Part shown: positions 45,116 to 57,297 of the stretch, one piece after another | Layout of the letters: every line of letters begins with the position of its first letter | Numbering within the stretch: the stretch's first letter is position 1 | Program-made: the position numbers and the translations under genes | From: Roridomyces roridus | Lineage: Eukaryota; Basidiomycota; Agaricomycetes; Agaricales; Mycenaceae | DNA: 64,000 nucleotides | NCBI GenBank assembly: GCA_029378245.1 | Contig: JARKIF010000014.1 | Location: forward strand, 620,001 to 684,000 | Direction of reading: 5' to 3' | Notes under the pieces: generated by a model | Database searches by the model: none | What the model was told of the DNA's origin: nothing | The model's input: only the letters and a program-made list of their open reading frames with translations

Positions 45116-45748
45116 ATGTCTTGGTGCTTGGATCAGTGCCTCGATTGCGACAGAGTTGTCGACGCCAGCTGCTCGTCAGGTTATTGCTCCCCCGTCTGTG
45201 AGGCTGCTGCCTCCCACAGGCACGAAGAACAAGACGACGACGACGACGACCAGTCGTATTCGTCTTGGCTACGAGTAAAGGCCTGGGCCGAGAGCCTTCC
45301 TCCTACCTCACCCACTCCTCGCGTCTTCGTCTCGCCTTCGAAGCGCATTCTCACTCCCCAACATCCGACCGCATGCCTTACATCCGATTCACCCCTCGTC
45401 TTGGAGAATCCTCGCACCTCGCCACGTCCTGCACGTACAGCAGCCCCGACTACCGCCGCCGAGTCTCTGGTCGCCAGTTCAGCTGGTCCAGTGACGCCCA
45501 TATCCCTGGGCAGTCTCGTGCGTTGGGCTGCACCGCGCCCCCATCTCCCGCGCATAACCACTTCCTTCACCATCCTGGCCAAGGCTCACCCAGCACCGCC
45601 GCTCCTCCTTCCCTCGGACGAGTCGGACAGCGACGTGTCCCCCGTCTGGTGGGTGGGTCACGACCCGGAGAGCTCGAGTAGCTCCCCCTCCAAACCTCGC
45701 TGCATTGTACAGCACCGCGGTCGCCAACGCTCCCGCCCACGATCATGA
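45116..45748 (+). CDS. Ecl1-like small Cys-rich protein
   Basis: A single exon of 210 codons from the ATG at 45116. The N-terminus has the CLDCDRVVDASCSSGYCSPVC cysteine pattern, like the zinc-binding Ecl1/Ecl2/Ecl3 family linked to fungal stress response and lifespan. The rest is Ser/Pro-rich and acidic (EEQDDDDDDQ), ending in a basic RGRQRSRPRS. The family call rests on the short Cys pattern and the gene's general form only. Confidence 0.6.
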   Translation: MSWCLDQCLDCDRVVDASCSSGYCSPVCEAAASHRHEEQDDDDDDQSYSSWLRVKAWAESLPPTSPTPRVFVSPSKRILTPQHPTACLTSDSPLVLENPRTSPRPARTAAPTTAAESLVASSAGPVTPISLGSLVRWAAPRPHLPRITTSFTILAKAHPAPPLLLPSDESDSDVSPVWWVGHDPESSSSSPSKPRCIVQHRGRQRSRPRS

Positions 45749-46410
45749 TTTTCATTTCCCATAGACCTCGTCCCTGGATGCACCGCACCGCACCTTCACG
45801 AACAAAAGGCACGTCGTATTATATGTGCATCCTGGACTTGTTGCATACCACCCACCACTCGTTGTCGAAAACACCACACTCTCACTGCTTTGCTCTCCGC
45901 ATATTTGTTTGCACTACTACACCCCCATAGATGTCTCTGTATGTTTACTGTACCACCGCAATGTACGTAGGTAGTCTCACGGCATTATCTATCACATCTG
46001 CACTCTCTCTTCATCAGCTGTCGAAAGAACAATGGATTTTGGAATGAAACAAACGGACCCGGAGACCGTCTAACTTTTTTTAGCCAGGACACCTCCCGCG
46101 GCGGGTCGGGCGTCTCTCTATGTGGGCGCAAGAACCCGGAAAACCACCCTACCAGCAACTTACGCCCATGGCGACAGATTGCATTAGAAAATAAAATAAA
46201 ATTCGCGCCACTGCAGAATTGCCAACTTGCGGCGCCTTCGAATCAGCTGTGGCGTCTCGACGACCGGAATCTTGCGCACACCTAGTCCGCGCTATCCCCT
46301 TCGTTTCGCCGAGTCAGCGAAATTGAATTCGATCGACTGATATGTGTGGGAGTCTTCCCACTGCTCATTTTATCCTTAGCGCAGTGGCGGTCGTCCCACG
46401 ACCCATACCC
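45749..46410. other. Intergenic region, no gene seen
   Basis: About 660 bp without a supported gene. It holds the ECL1-like 3' UTR and the upstream region of the next candidate gene. It is pyrimidine-rich at the left. No RNA gene or repeat is recognised. Confidence 0.5.
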
Positions 46411-46926
46411 ATGTCGCCCACTCCCTCAATCGAGGAAAATTACCCAGTGAGGCACCATCTGCCGTATCCCGTGCAGGGTCCTACGGCGTTCGCCGGACAA
46501 TATCCGCATGTCCGAAATGAAGCTCTGGGCAAAACAGGAAAAATCCCAGAAGCAGGCAGAAGATTTGATATCAGTGGCTGGAGAAGCCTTCATGTGAGAA
46601 CTAGACACTATAGTTATAGTCAGGTAGCGGTGAGCACCGCGTCACCCACTAACCGGAAGGAATGAACGTAGATGGTTGATCTGGGGGTCAAGGCCAAGAA
46701 AAGGACGCCGCGTCGTAAGTAAATGAAGCTTCGAAGCTCGACGAAAACAGGGAACCACGGCGGAATAGAAATCAAGGGCGACTGGCAAATGCCGCGGCGA
46801 GCAGTGAGTCCCATGTCAAGGACAACGGCGGAACAGCTCCAGAGCGGTGCTCTCATTCATGCACAGGAAAGGGTGATATACAAAAGGCGCACCCGTTTTC
46901 ATTCAACAGCAAGATACAAGAGTTAG
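46411..46926 (+). CDS. Doubtful small spliced gene
   Basis: Not recognised. An ATG at 46411 begins MSPTPSIEENYP, followed by a good donor (GTGAGG). A possible exon encodes LWAKQEKSQKQAEDLISVAGE, and another contains KAKKRTPRR followed by a perfect donor GTAAGT. A final exon could run to a stop at 46926. The order and phases are not proven. It would converge with SmB with only 8 bp between stops. It may be noncoding. Confidence 0.25.
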
Positions 46927-46934
46927 AAAAGAAA

Positions 46935-47659
46935 CTACTGTGGGGGAGGCTGGAACCTGCAACGCGCTCGTTAGAACTAAGAAGAGGAAGGAGCGGTGTG
47001 CGCACCCTGGAGGCGCACCCCCAAAGCCTGGAGGAGGAGGGAACGGCATGCCTGGTGGGAAACCAGGTGGGCGGAAACCAGGAGGGGGCCCAGGCATTCC
47101 TGGCGGCGGGAACGGCATCGGGGGACCCCCCATGCCAGGCATACCCACTGAATACAGTATAAACACGAGCACGAGACCAGAAATAAAACAAACATACTGG
47201 GAGGCATCATACCCATTCCACGTCCCGCGGGCATACCTCGTCCAGGACCGACAGGGAGCTGCCAAAGAATGAGGTGGAGAGCTGAAAAAGGTCGAGGAAA
47301 ACTCACGGCATTCTTTTTGTCGTCGTCTACAACTGGCGGGGGGCCTTCGACACTGAGGCTGACCACAGTTTCGCCACGCAGGATTACGAGACCGAGAGCA
47401 CGCTTCATCTCCTGCTCTGGGGCGGGTTCCTCTCCAGCTTTTCTCTTGGGACGGACGCGTCTAAATTCCTCGCACTCTGCGAGGACGAGGTTCATGTGTC
47501 GATCAAAGGCGAGCATCTGGCCAGTGAGTGCGCGACCGTCGTTGATGGTGACCTTGAGCCGCCAGTTGATAAGGCCGAGCATCTTGCCGCCCTTGGATTT
47601 CGGAGGAGGCTGCACATCATCAGCGTCGACAAGAAAAAGGACAAATGTCGGTCTACCAT
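46935..47659 (-). CDS. SMB1: Small nuclear ribonucleoprotein SmB
   Basis: A core Sm protein of spliceosomal snRNPs. As in LSM4, the start codon is alone: ATG at 47657-47659 is followed at once by a 47-nt intron (47610-47656). The next exon reads PPPKSKGGKMLGLINWRLKV, then the Sm1 motif DGRALTGQMLAFDRHMNLVL, AECEEFRRVRPKRK, and the Sm2 motif LGLVILRGETVVSLSVE. Downstream exons encode a Gly/Met/Pro-rich tail (PPGMPGPPPGFRPP). After a last intron the protein ends GFQPPPQ. About 190 aa. The coilin-like gene lies 52 bp upstream on the same strand. Confidence 0.93.
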
Positions 47660-47711
47660 GGCGGGCCAGAGTCAAGGATGTCACAGTCACAATTGATCAC
47701 GGATCTAATTT

Positions 47712-49217
47712 CTATTGCAGTAATTTCCATGTCCCTACAACCTCGGTCCACTCCAGATCCTCGTCGTCGTCAAACTCCTCGCCGTCGTATATAGGCCGAA
47801 TTGTCACAGAGACACCGTCCATCCAGCTCAATACCCGTCCATGACGCTTGCCCATCTCAGGAGTGAACGTCTTCATATTCACCAGTAAACCCTTTCGTGA
47901 TCGTTCATAAGAGCCTATAAGCAGCAGCGGAAGCACGTACCGAGAATCCAATGATACATCCTTCCTTGAGTTGCTCAGTGCGATGTGATGACGGGCGCTG
48001 CGTCGATATCGAGCATAGACGAGTCGAGGGCGGGTTCGTCCCCGTAGTTCAGCACAATATTATCCATGGACTCGTCCTCTGCCCTGTGCTTTTGTCTTTT
48101 TGGTGGCTTTCTCAGACCCTCTTCGACATCCACGGAGGTGATAAAGATGTTGGCCGGGATGAGGTCGGGGGGCAGCGAGGACGGCGGGATCAGCGCTGCG
48201 GGGCGCACTTGAGGTTCCTCCTCGTCAAATATGATCTTCCTGCTACGCGGATCGATATCCTGAGCAGGCCCTGCCGACTCTTGTTCTTGTTCTTGGACTT
48301 TGGGATCATGGACATCATCTGCACGTTCAGCGTCTCCTCCGCGTCACTCAACGGATACAACGGAGTATGCAGGGTCGACGAAGAAACCGACTGGGGCGAT
48401 CCTGGTGGCAGTGTACCGGGGTCAAGTCGCCCAAGGCTTTCATTTCCACAGAACGCGTTGTTCAGTGCCGCCGCGACGTCCGACGCCGGACCGTGTAGCT
48501 GGGCTACCTCACGTGGCGGCGTGACATGGGGCACTGTCGCATTGGCATCCGAAATGAAATTAGGAGGGGCCGCTGAAGTTGCTACGGTAGCGGCGCGTTT
48601 CGTTCTCCGGCGCTTGTTGCGAGAGTGCGTGGACGGCTTGCCCTTGCCTGGTGGAACCAGTCTGCTGGGAGCCGCATTGTTGGGCACTTTTACAAAAGTC
48701 CTGGAGGCTGTTTGAGTTTTGGGCACAAGGACGCGGTTAGAGGTTGACGAGCTGCTTGATGATGCAGACGAGTCGGACGATGAAGAAGACGAGTCTGACT
48801 CGTCGTCAGAGTCGGATTCCGACGCGTCGGAGGAGCTCGAAGAGGATAGACTTGGAAGTGGTCGCTTCCTGGGGGGCGAGGAAATTAGACTAGGGGATCG
48901 CTTTCTTTTCTTGATGACCTCTTTTGGCACAGTACATAATCGACACACTGGCGGAACGAACACAAAGACGCACCCAAGGGTTTCCCAGCCTTGACTAGAA
49001 CGAGATCGCCGTCCCTCAACACCGACCCTAATGCTGAACTGTCGAGTAGATCGAATCCGTCAAGCGAAAGGTCGAGGGCCGACGCGGCGGTGGATGCAAG
49101 GACCTCCCTCGCCAACGCAGACTTGAGGCCAGCGACAGTCACGCAGTCATGCTCATCTGGCGTGAACCAGACCTTTACCACAGGCAAAGGAGCAAAAGAC
49201 TGAATCCGTAGTCGCAT
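47712..49217 (-). CDS. Coilin-like protein
   Basis: Coilin scaffolds Cajal bodies and binds Sm/snRNP components. From the ATG at 49217: MRLRIQSFAPLPVVKVWF, then GLKSALAREVL and VLRDGDLVLVKAG, matching the ubiquitin-like N-terminal domain. A basic KKRKRSPS and a long acidic-serine region (DASESDSDDESDSSSS) follow. Basic KRRRTKR comes next. At the end is a Tudor-like domain (LKEGCIIGFS, TFTPEMGKRHGRVL, DGVSVTIRPI). It closes LEWTEVVGTWKLLQ. Introns lie within the first domain and around the Tudor part. About 450-470 aa. The assignment is from domain order and short motifs. Confidence 0.75.
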
Positions 49218-51430
49218 ATGGCAAGTGGCATGAGCCAGAAAGATGATAAAGATTATCCGGCTGAGCGAGCAGCCGGTCTCTTCGAACCAGGCTTCCTTCT
49301 TACTCTCATGGCCCGCGACGACTTGTTGGACGAAAACACCCTCGATCCCGTTTACCATGCCAAAACCAGGGTAGTGAACAATGCCATCCAGGACATTGGC
49401 ATGGGACGTTATCAGGTAAAAAAAACATTGGTATTCGTCTTGCTGCCGTTCACCACCATGACAGTATTATCTCTTCGTCTGTGCCGGGTTCGGGTGGTTT
49501 GCGTATGTCTCTGAGGCCATTTTTGAGGATTAGCGTTGATATTTTACACAGCGACAGCGTTTGGCCTCTGATAAACGGGCTTATCCTTGCGCCGGTCATC
49601 GCCGAATTCCATTTCAACGGTCCATTCTTGTCCCTGGCTGCAAATATTGGTTTGCTCGTCGGCGCTATCGTCTGGGGCTTTGGTTCCGATGTGTGGGGAA
49701 GAAGGTGGTCGTTCAACTTGGTTTGTCTATCCACACGCGTCTCCGTTCCAGTAACACCGTTCCAACAGACCTTGTTGATTGCTGGCGTATTTGGCCTATC
49801 TGCCGGCGGATCACCCAATTTCCTGACTCTCGCCTCGCTTTTGGCCGTTGTTGGTGTCGGTGTGGGAGGTTTGCCAACGCCATACTTGCACCAGTATCCT
49901 TGCTAATGTTTTTCCCCCAGGGAATATGCCTGTCGGTCAGACCTTTTCTCCGGGTGTTCACGTCTATGGGACTGACTTTCCTAGACTCGGCAGTATTTTT
50001 AGATTCAGTCCCTGCATCTCATCAGTATCTCCTCACGGTCATGTCTGTGTGGTGGTCGCTGGGACAGCTCCTCATCAGTCTCGTGCGTTCTGTTTCTTGT
50101 CGTATTCATCTTTTCACACGTTTTTTTTCAGGTTGCCTGGCCCTTGATTGCCAACTTCTCGTGCCAGATCTCCGCCGCGACCTGTAGCAAAGCAGACAAC
50201 ATGGGATGGCGTTACCTGCTCTACACTCTCGGGGCTTTGACGCTGGTTTTATCCGTGATACGGTTTTTCGCGTTCAATCTTCTCGAGAGCCCCCGATTCC
50301 TCGTAGGAGTTGGCCAAGACGAGAGAGCCGTGGATGTGATCCACCAAATTGCTGCGTATAATTCTACTACGACCAATCTCAGCGTGGAGGATCTCAGAAA
50401 CATCGACGAGAAATACGCCAGCAAGGAGGGACGGTCTTTGCTAAGCCAGACGTCCGTTTTCACAACCACCCACATCAAGGCCCTGTTCTCGACACCCAAA
50501 ATGGCACTGTCGACCTCCCTTTTGATTACAATCTGGGGTGGGGCGACCGCTTGATCCTACAGAATTTTATTGACTGTTTCTCAGGCATCATCGGCCTTGC
50601 CTCGACCCTTTACAATAGCTTTCTCCCATTCCTGTGCGTGTCACTACCGTACGCAAGGTTTTTTTCACTGACAGTATCATCAGACTCGCGAGCCGCGGCG
50701 CCAAGTTTGACGATGCCTCATTGTACATCACCTATCGAAACGTGAGTTGGTCGGATTTTTCTGACTTGATCTCAATTTCTGTCCAGCAAGTCATTCTAAG
50801 CGTTATTGGTGTACCTGGGGCCTTTCTAGCTGGATGGGCTGTCGAGCTCCCTTTTGTTGGAAGAAGGGGGACTCTGGCCATCTCTTCCGGCAAGTAGTTT
50901 CTGATTCGGTCGAGGTTACATTATTCAACGACCCCTCGCGAAACTTAGGGCTAACCGGCGCTTTTTTGTTCGCGAGTTCCACCGCCCGAAGTAAGCTTCA
51001 TTACTCTATGTGAATCTTAAAGATCTCAACGATTCCCAGGCTCTGTGCAGCTTCTCGGGTGGAACTGCGGCTATACTTTCTTTTCGAATGTGAGTCCTCA
51101 GGAATCCAAAAAATTCACGGTACCGAGCGTCGATGGCAGATCATGTACGGTGTTATGTACGCCATCTCCCCAGAAATATTCCCTGCCAAAGATCGTGGCA
51201 CCGGGAATGCCTTGGTAAGTACGGCCACGAGAGTCTTTGGAGTCATTGCCCCGGTATGCACTTCTTGTTGAAATGCCAATGGATCGAGGTGACAGATTTT
51301 GCAGGTCATTGCGCTGTACGCGGATCTCTCCACATCCGTTCCAGTGTATATCTCTGGAGCCTTGATCATATTTGCCGGCTTTTTGACTCTTCTGCTTCCC
51401 TTTGAGCCCAGAGGCAAATCTTCCATGTAG
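49218..51430 (+). CDS. Major facilitator superfamily transporter (SV2/SVOP-like)
   Basis: A twelve-span membrane transporter. It starts MASGMSQKDDKDYPAERAAG one base from the divergent coilin start. Conserved text includes IGMGRYQ, FAYVSEAIFED, the loop GAIVWGFGSDVWGRRWSFN (MFS signature), GVGVGGNMPVD, the long loop with ESPRFLVGVGQDERAV, and late spans VILSVIGVPGAFLAGW and YAISPEIFPAKDRGTGNAL. Substrate unknown; related fungal proteins are annotated as sugar or organic-ion carriers. Many short introns. The two start codons of this gene and the coilin-like gene are directly adjacent, so their promoters must lie within each other's transcribed regions or the true starts differ. Confidence 0.82.
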
Positions 51431-51557
51431 TTAACATAGAATTTGTACAAGTTTGACGGCTCCGCGCTGTCAATTAGTACACGTGATTACCGCGTCTTCT
51501 TCTCCTAACCTCCACTGTCCCGCGCATTTGGCGTCAGGGCTTCGCCGTAGCGTCCCG

Positions 51558-54500
51558 ATGCGTCAGACCGACTCGAGTCACACTGAATCTCTTCGAGCAT
51601 TGCCTTTCCACCACGACCTCGCACAGAAATCCATTTTCAGACCTGCCCTGAACCTTTCAGAGCTCACACATCTTCTCAAAGAAATACCCATTTCCAACGC
51701 GACTACAGTCGAACCTGTGGGCAAGGGCAAAAAACGCGCCCTGTCTCCTAATGCCGTCGTCGCGGAACCCAAGTCGAAAAAACGCGCCCAAGTCCGTGTC
51801 AAGACCGAATACGAGGATAATGTGTTCATGCACTATCCTCGAGTCATTTCCAACGACCAGCCGGACACGACAGCCAGCATCCCCGCGTTCTCGCACACCT
51901 TTGAGATCGACTACAATAAATCCGTTCCTCCAGGACCTATGCCCGGCCATTTTATCACGGATGAAGACGACAGTGAATGGATTGCGGAGGAGAAATGTCT
52001 CCAAGACACGCTCGCATTGCTGGGAGGACCCTTTTCCGAGCCGCGCGACTTTGACCTCGGCGCGATTGGCGTTGGATACTACCGCGGTCGCTCCGTAGTG
52101 TTCTCGGACGTGCTTCGCAAACGTGACGGCAATACCAACTGGCTGCTACTCCTCCCAGTGCTCCCAGACGAGCTAGATTTTGAAGCACTTGGTGTGCCTC
52201 CATATGAGCGCAGACACGGCATACTCTCGGATTGCCACGCGCTAGAAGAGAATGGCCGAGTGGCGGTCACGGGACGATTGATCTTAGTCATGCTTCCCCT
52301 ATCAGAACCGTTTCCTTTCCGACTCCGAGTCCAGGTCACTGTATCCCTCATCGCCCCAGCGATATACGAACCTGTTGGCGTCGGTAGATCGGCGCCCTTG
52401 GAGATTTCTCAGCGTCGACTTGTCCAATTCGTCTATCCGGATCCCATCCTGGTTTCCGATGGCGAGACAACCAGCATCCCATTTTTCTACTCCGTCGTCT
52501 GCCCGGCCCCGCATATTCTTGACGACGCCGTGGACGCTGCGCTGCAGCCTGATGCTCTTGTGGCGAAGCTGCTGCCTTTCCAGCGCCGAAGTGTTTCCTG
52601 GTTGTTGGGCAAAGAAGACAAGATCGTTCAGGCAGACGGACAAATCGTTCCGAAACCAGAAAATAGCGCCAACTTTTCCTTCTGGGAGAGGATCGAGGAC
52701 GGCCTCGTTCTCAACCGGTTGACTGGGAACCTGGCTGCGACCGCACCTGACGAGGACGTTGTGCTTGGTGCTATGCTTGCCGAGGAGCCTGGGCTTGGCA
52801 AAACCGTCGAGACCATAGCCTTGATTCTTCTGAATCCTGCTCCGCCCGATCGCCACCCAGGAGTGACGCGATGGGATCCAGAGGCCGCCATTGAAGTCAA
52901 GGCTGTCAAGGTACTTGTCCCGAAACATTTACACTTCTCCCGTTGACAAGCGCTTAGGCGACACTTATTGTCACCCCACCCTCTCTCGCAACACAGTGGG
53001 TCGACGAATTCAAAGTTCACGCGCCGTCTCTCAAAGTGTTGGTGTATGAGGGTTGGAACAAAGTCGGAGTCCCTATTACCGCTACCGAGACCGAGAAACA
53101 GCGAGCCAAGCAGGTCAAATCTCGAGGAAAGGGCAAAGCAAAGAGGAAAGGGAAGGGCAAGAAGAAAGACGAAGACGATTCAGACAGCGGAGATGAAGAC
53201 GAAGCTGAAGTTCAAGACTGGTGTTCATACGTCCAGCAGTTTGACGTGGTCATCACCACGTATTCGGCGCTGAAATCGGATTTAAATGTAGCTCGCGCTG
53301 CTCCCAAACGGCCGAGACGAGAAGACGTGGTGTGTCTCGTGACCTCCTCTTTCTCAATCTGCATCTCAAAATGACGGCACTAGGTTTACTCGAATGTGGA
53401 GCGTCCCCGATCGCCGCTTATCCTCGCGGAATGGAACCGTGTCGGTGAGTTACTATGTATCGTCAATGTTCTCGATCCAAGCAAGTACAAAGTGATGGAC
53501 GAAGTCCAAATGGCTGGCGGCGGAAATTGCGAAGAGATGGTCTCATTAAGTATGCAATCTTTCACGCTCAGGCTCAAACATTCATATCTGTCAGTCCCTC
53601 GTCGTGCCTCCTTATCCGTGTCCGCCACCCCTGCAAAGACGCAAATCTTGGATCTCAAGCACGTCTTGAAGTACGGCCTACCTTTTAACATCTTCCCTCG
53701 CTAACACACGACTCAGATTCTTGAGAATCGAACATATCGTTGGCGCCCCTCGTCACTGGATTAGACTTTGTTCGCCAGGATATTCCGCCCATTTCACAAA
53801 TTTCTTCCAGAGCATTGCGATACGGACAACGAAAGCGAATGTCACGGCTGAATTGACAATTCCACAGCAAACTCGCTACCTTGTCCCCATCGAAATGGGC
53901 CCCGTGGAACGGCATGTGTACGACCAGAGTCTGGAAATGATACTTTTGGAACTGGGTCCGGACGCACGGGGCGTGGATGTCCGTGGGGAGAATCGGGAAC
54001 CTGACGGCACTTTATTGCGTTCACTGCTTCGTAAACTACGCGCAATCTGCACTCACCCTCAGGTATTTTATTCTTCGCACTTGTGTTCAACCTGTTCACC
54101 CTTCCATAAGGTTGGTCAGATTGGGAACAAATTGTTCAAACCCGGCGGCCTCAAGACAATGGAACAAGTTCTTCAGACCATGTGCGATGACAACTGGAGC
54201 ACCGTGGTGGAACAATCCAGACTCAAGATCCAAGGTCTTGTTCGGATGAGCCAATTACAGCAACAATTGGGACAAGACAAACAGCGTTATCAGCATTCGT
54301 TGGAAACCCTCCTCCTTGCGGAAAAGGACACCGTCAAGCTTCTGGATGAGATCGAGACTTGTCTCGCAAACCATGAAGCTAGCAGGCAAGAACAGGCCAC
54401 GGATGCAGCCGAGGACGCTGGGGTCGTTTCGGACGAGAAAGGGAAGGGGAAAGAACGAGAACGAGAGCGCTCCCTGTCCCCTCTCTCCGACATCGAGTCC

Positions 54501-57227
54501 GAAGACGACGAAAAGGACACCCCTGCGGACAAGCAGTATCGCGCGAAAAGAAATGGTCTCAAACATCGACTGAGGGAGCTTCAAATTGTTATGCACAGGC
54601 TCAAGTTTCTGATGGGCGACGTGTATCACATGCTCAAATCGCCCAAGGAGAACGAAGCCTATGAAGAGGCCGAGACGATCCGCCGAAATTTGCTCAAAAG
54701 TAAGACCTTTCTCATCGACATTCAGTGGGTATAACATTTGTGCGTGTAGCTACGGAACAGACGGCGCTCTCTGCCATGGAACAGTTGACTTCAGACCCCA
54801 CTTCCAACCAACTCACGCTTGATGAATTGCTGATCGAAACCCCGTTCCTCGAGTATGAGTTCAAGGATGATAAACCGGACAGCGCAGGTTTGGTAAGTTT
54901 CAATTTCAATAAATCAGCAGTACCTGTAACTTAACCTCAACCAGCAAGATGAGGTGAACGACATCATCGAGCTTGTTCTGAATCAACAAACTGCGCTTTT
55001 GTGGGAATGGAGAGCGCGCATGAGGGAGTTGCTGAGCCGGAAGTTGACCCCGGGAGAAGGCGATGCTGATGGGCAGGAGTACCAACGAACCCTCGACGAC
55101 CAAGGCGAAGCCGAAACTTATTTGGCGAATTACTCTTACCTCCTCGCCGACCGCCGGGAAGCCTTGTTACAAGAGCGGACAACGCTGGCCAAGCACGATG
55201 CAAGAGAGAAGAAGCTTCGGCATACCAAGGCAGCAATCAAGGCAGCAGCGGCTCTGGACAAACCCGCCGACCCTTTGAAATCTCAAACAGCAATGCAACC
55301 CGAACACGAAGTTCTTCACAAGGAACTCTCCGTACAACGCAAACACCTCCTGGAGCAGCTGGATGGGAGAGCTGTCAAGAGTGTGCGTATAATACCCTGA
55401 TCACCCAACTATGAACCCATAATGGCAGGTCATCTTCGACATGGGTACAAGGGCCGCTCGGATTCATAAAGAAACCGATCCTCTGAAGCTCACGCTGAAA
55501 GACGCTGTTGGAGATCTTCGTCGCCTTGTTACTGACCAAGGTATGGACCTTGATCCATTTGAGATAGCATCTAATCTGCGTAGGATCATTGCTTGGGAAG
55601 CTTGAAGAAGATCTGGTTCTCATTCGCAAGGCCTTCAATCAACGGGTCAACTATTTCCGCCAATTGCAGGAAATCTCTGATTCCGTAGCGGATGTCGATT
55701 TTGAGACGACGGCGGCGGAAGCACTCCAGGAGTGTGCGACGGAACAGCGACAACTGGCTGCCAAGGTCGGCTTCAAGTTTTCCCTCTGAAAGTCGGCTGA
55801 AATCCACAGATCAACATGCACCGAGCGAGGCAGCGATACCTTGATCATTTGTCGAAGAACAGGACCAATACCGCCGACGAGGATGAGGATGACCGAGTAT
55901 GCATCCTTTGCAAATGCGACTTTATTCGCGGTATGACTGCCTTGCATACTCTTGGTGCATTGCTGACAGGTATTCGTGCCCAGGGTTCATCACGCAATGG
56001 TGTGCACTCTATTTCTCCCTTTTACTGTCGACTGACTTGGTCTCAGCGCGCACGTCTTCTGCGAGGTCACTTTCCCCCCTGCTATTGTAATTTCTCGCCA
56101 CTGAACTGTGAGTCAGGATTGCACCACCGCCTGGTTGGGCAAGAAAAGCAAAACTTGTCCTGTGTGCCGGGTTCCCATTGAAGACCTGGAACGCTTCACG
56201 GTGGCAGAGAAACCAGTCGAAGTTCCTGCAGTAGCGCCGATGGACGTTGATTCCGTGCCCAAGTCGCGCCGCCAAATCGAGTACAACATGATAGATGCCA
56301 AGATGCTTCGTGAAATTCAGGATACCCCTTCGTTCGGAGACCATGGGAACAAGATACAGACTCTCGTTCGCCATCTTCTGTATCTGCGGACCGTTGATGG
56401 TGGAGCGAAGAGTATCATTTTCTCCGCCTGGGCAGAAAGCTTGTTCAGTACGCCACATAATTGTTGTTTCCCTGCCGTTTTCTGATGCTTGCTTTCAGTC
56501 GTGGAGCAGGCGCTGCGAGAAAATGGAATCCCCTGCCTCCGTATCGATCAAAACCGAAAGGGTATGCCTGCGGTAAAGCGATTTGCGGCGTCGGAAGACA
56601 TTGATGTCCTGCTCCTTCATGGGTAGTTTCTTTTTTTCCCATTTGATTCCAACTCTGATGTACGGCACCAGCGAGAGGGAGAATGCTGGCCTCAACATCA
56701 CTGTGGCTAAGCGAGTGTTCCTGCTAGAGAGCGTCGTCGCGCACGGTTTCGAGCTTCAGGCTATCGCCCGGATTGATCGCATGGGACAGAAAAAATCAAC
56801 GGAAGGTACGTAGTTTCATGCGATTGAGCGTTTTTCTGATTTTGCCAGTCTTCTGTTATTACGCGGAAGACACGGTCGAAAAGAATATCCTTGATCTGGC
56901 AGCACGTCGGGGAACATCCATTTACACTAAGAGCAACTGCGTTGGCGCGATTCTGAATGCGACGGCTCTCGATGGAGACAAGAAGATGGTGGATTCTCCG
57001 GCAAAGCGGGTCCAGAAGGGTGATTTTATCTTCAAATACGACGATATGGTATGTTACTTTTGTTTATGCTTCAAGAAACTCACCCCGAAAAGATGGCCAT
57101 TCTTTTCCCGCATCTGTTCGAAGACGTGGAGTACCTTTTACCTGCAGAGGACGTCGCTATGCCCGATGTCCCGTCGACTTCCAGTGGCTCGGTCAACGCA
57201 GTTGCTGGACCTTCGAGATTACGTTAG
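51558..57227 (+). CDS. SNF2-family ATPase with RING finger (SHPRH / Irc20-like E3 ligase)
   Basis: A chromatin and DNA-damage-tolerance factor family that couples a Swi2/Snf2 motor to ubiquitin ligation. Starting MRQTDSSHTESL, a long N-terminal region leads to motif I, LAEEPGLGKTVETIALIL. Motif Ia is TLIVTPPSLATQWVDEF, and the motif II position reads VMDEVQM where DEAQ/DEAH is usual. Helicase halves are split by long coiled coils. A RING follows (CILCKCDFIRGF...CAHVFCEDC...CPVCRVPI). The C-terminal helicase lobe has KSIIFSAWAESL and QAIARIDRMGQKK. It ends GPSRLR at 57227. About 1640 aa and many introns. Confidence 0.9.
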
Positions 57228-57297
57228 AGATGACAGTTTTGAGATTACACTGTACTGTATGCAATTGCATCATAACCACCTTGTACCTATTGGCACC

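Noticed and set aside
46853..47265. Alternative frames with hydrophobic or proline-rich text near the SmB 3' end
   Set aside because: They are antisense or intron-containing readings of SmB; the spliced SmB tail explains the region.
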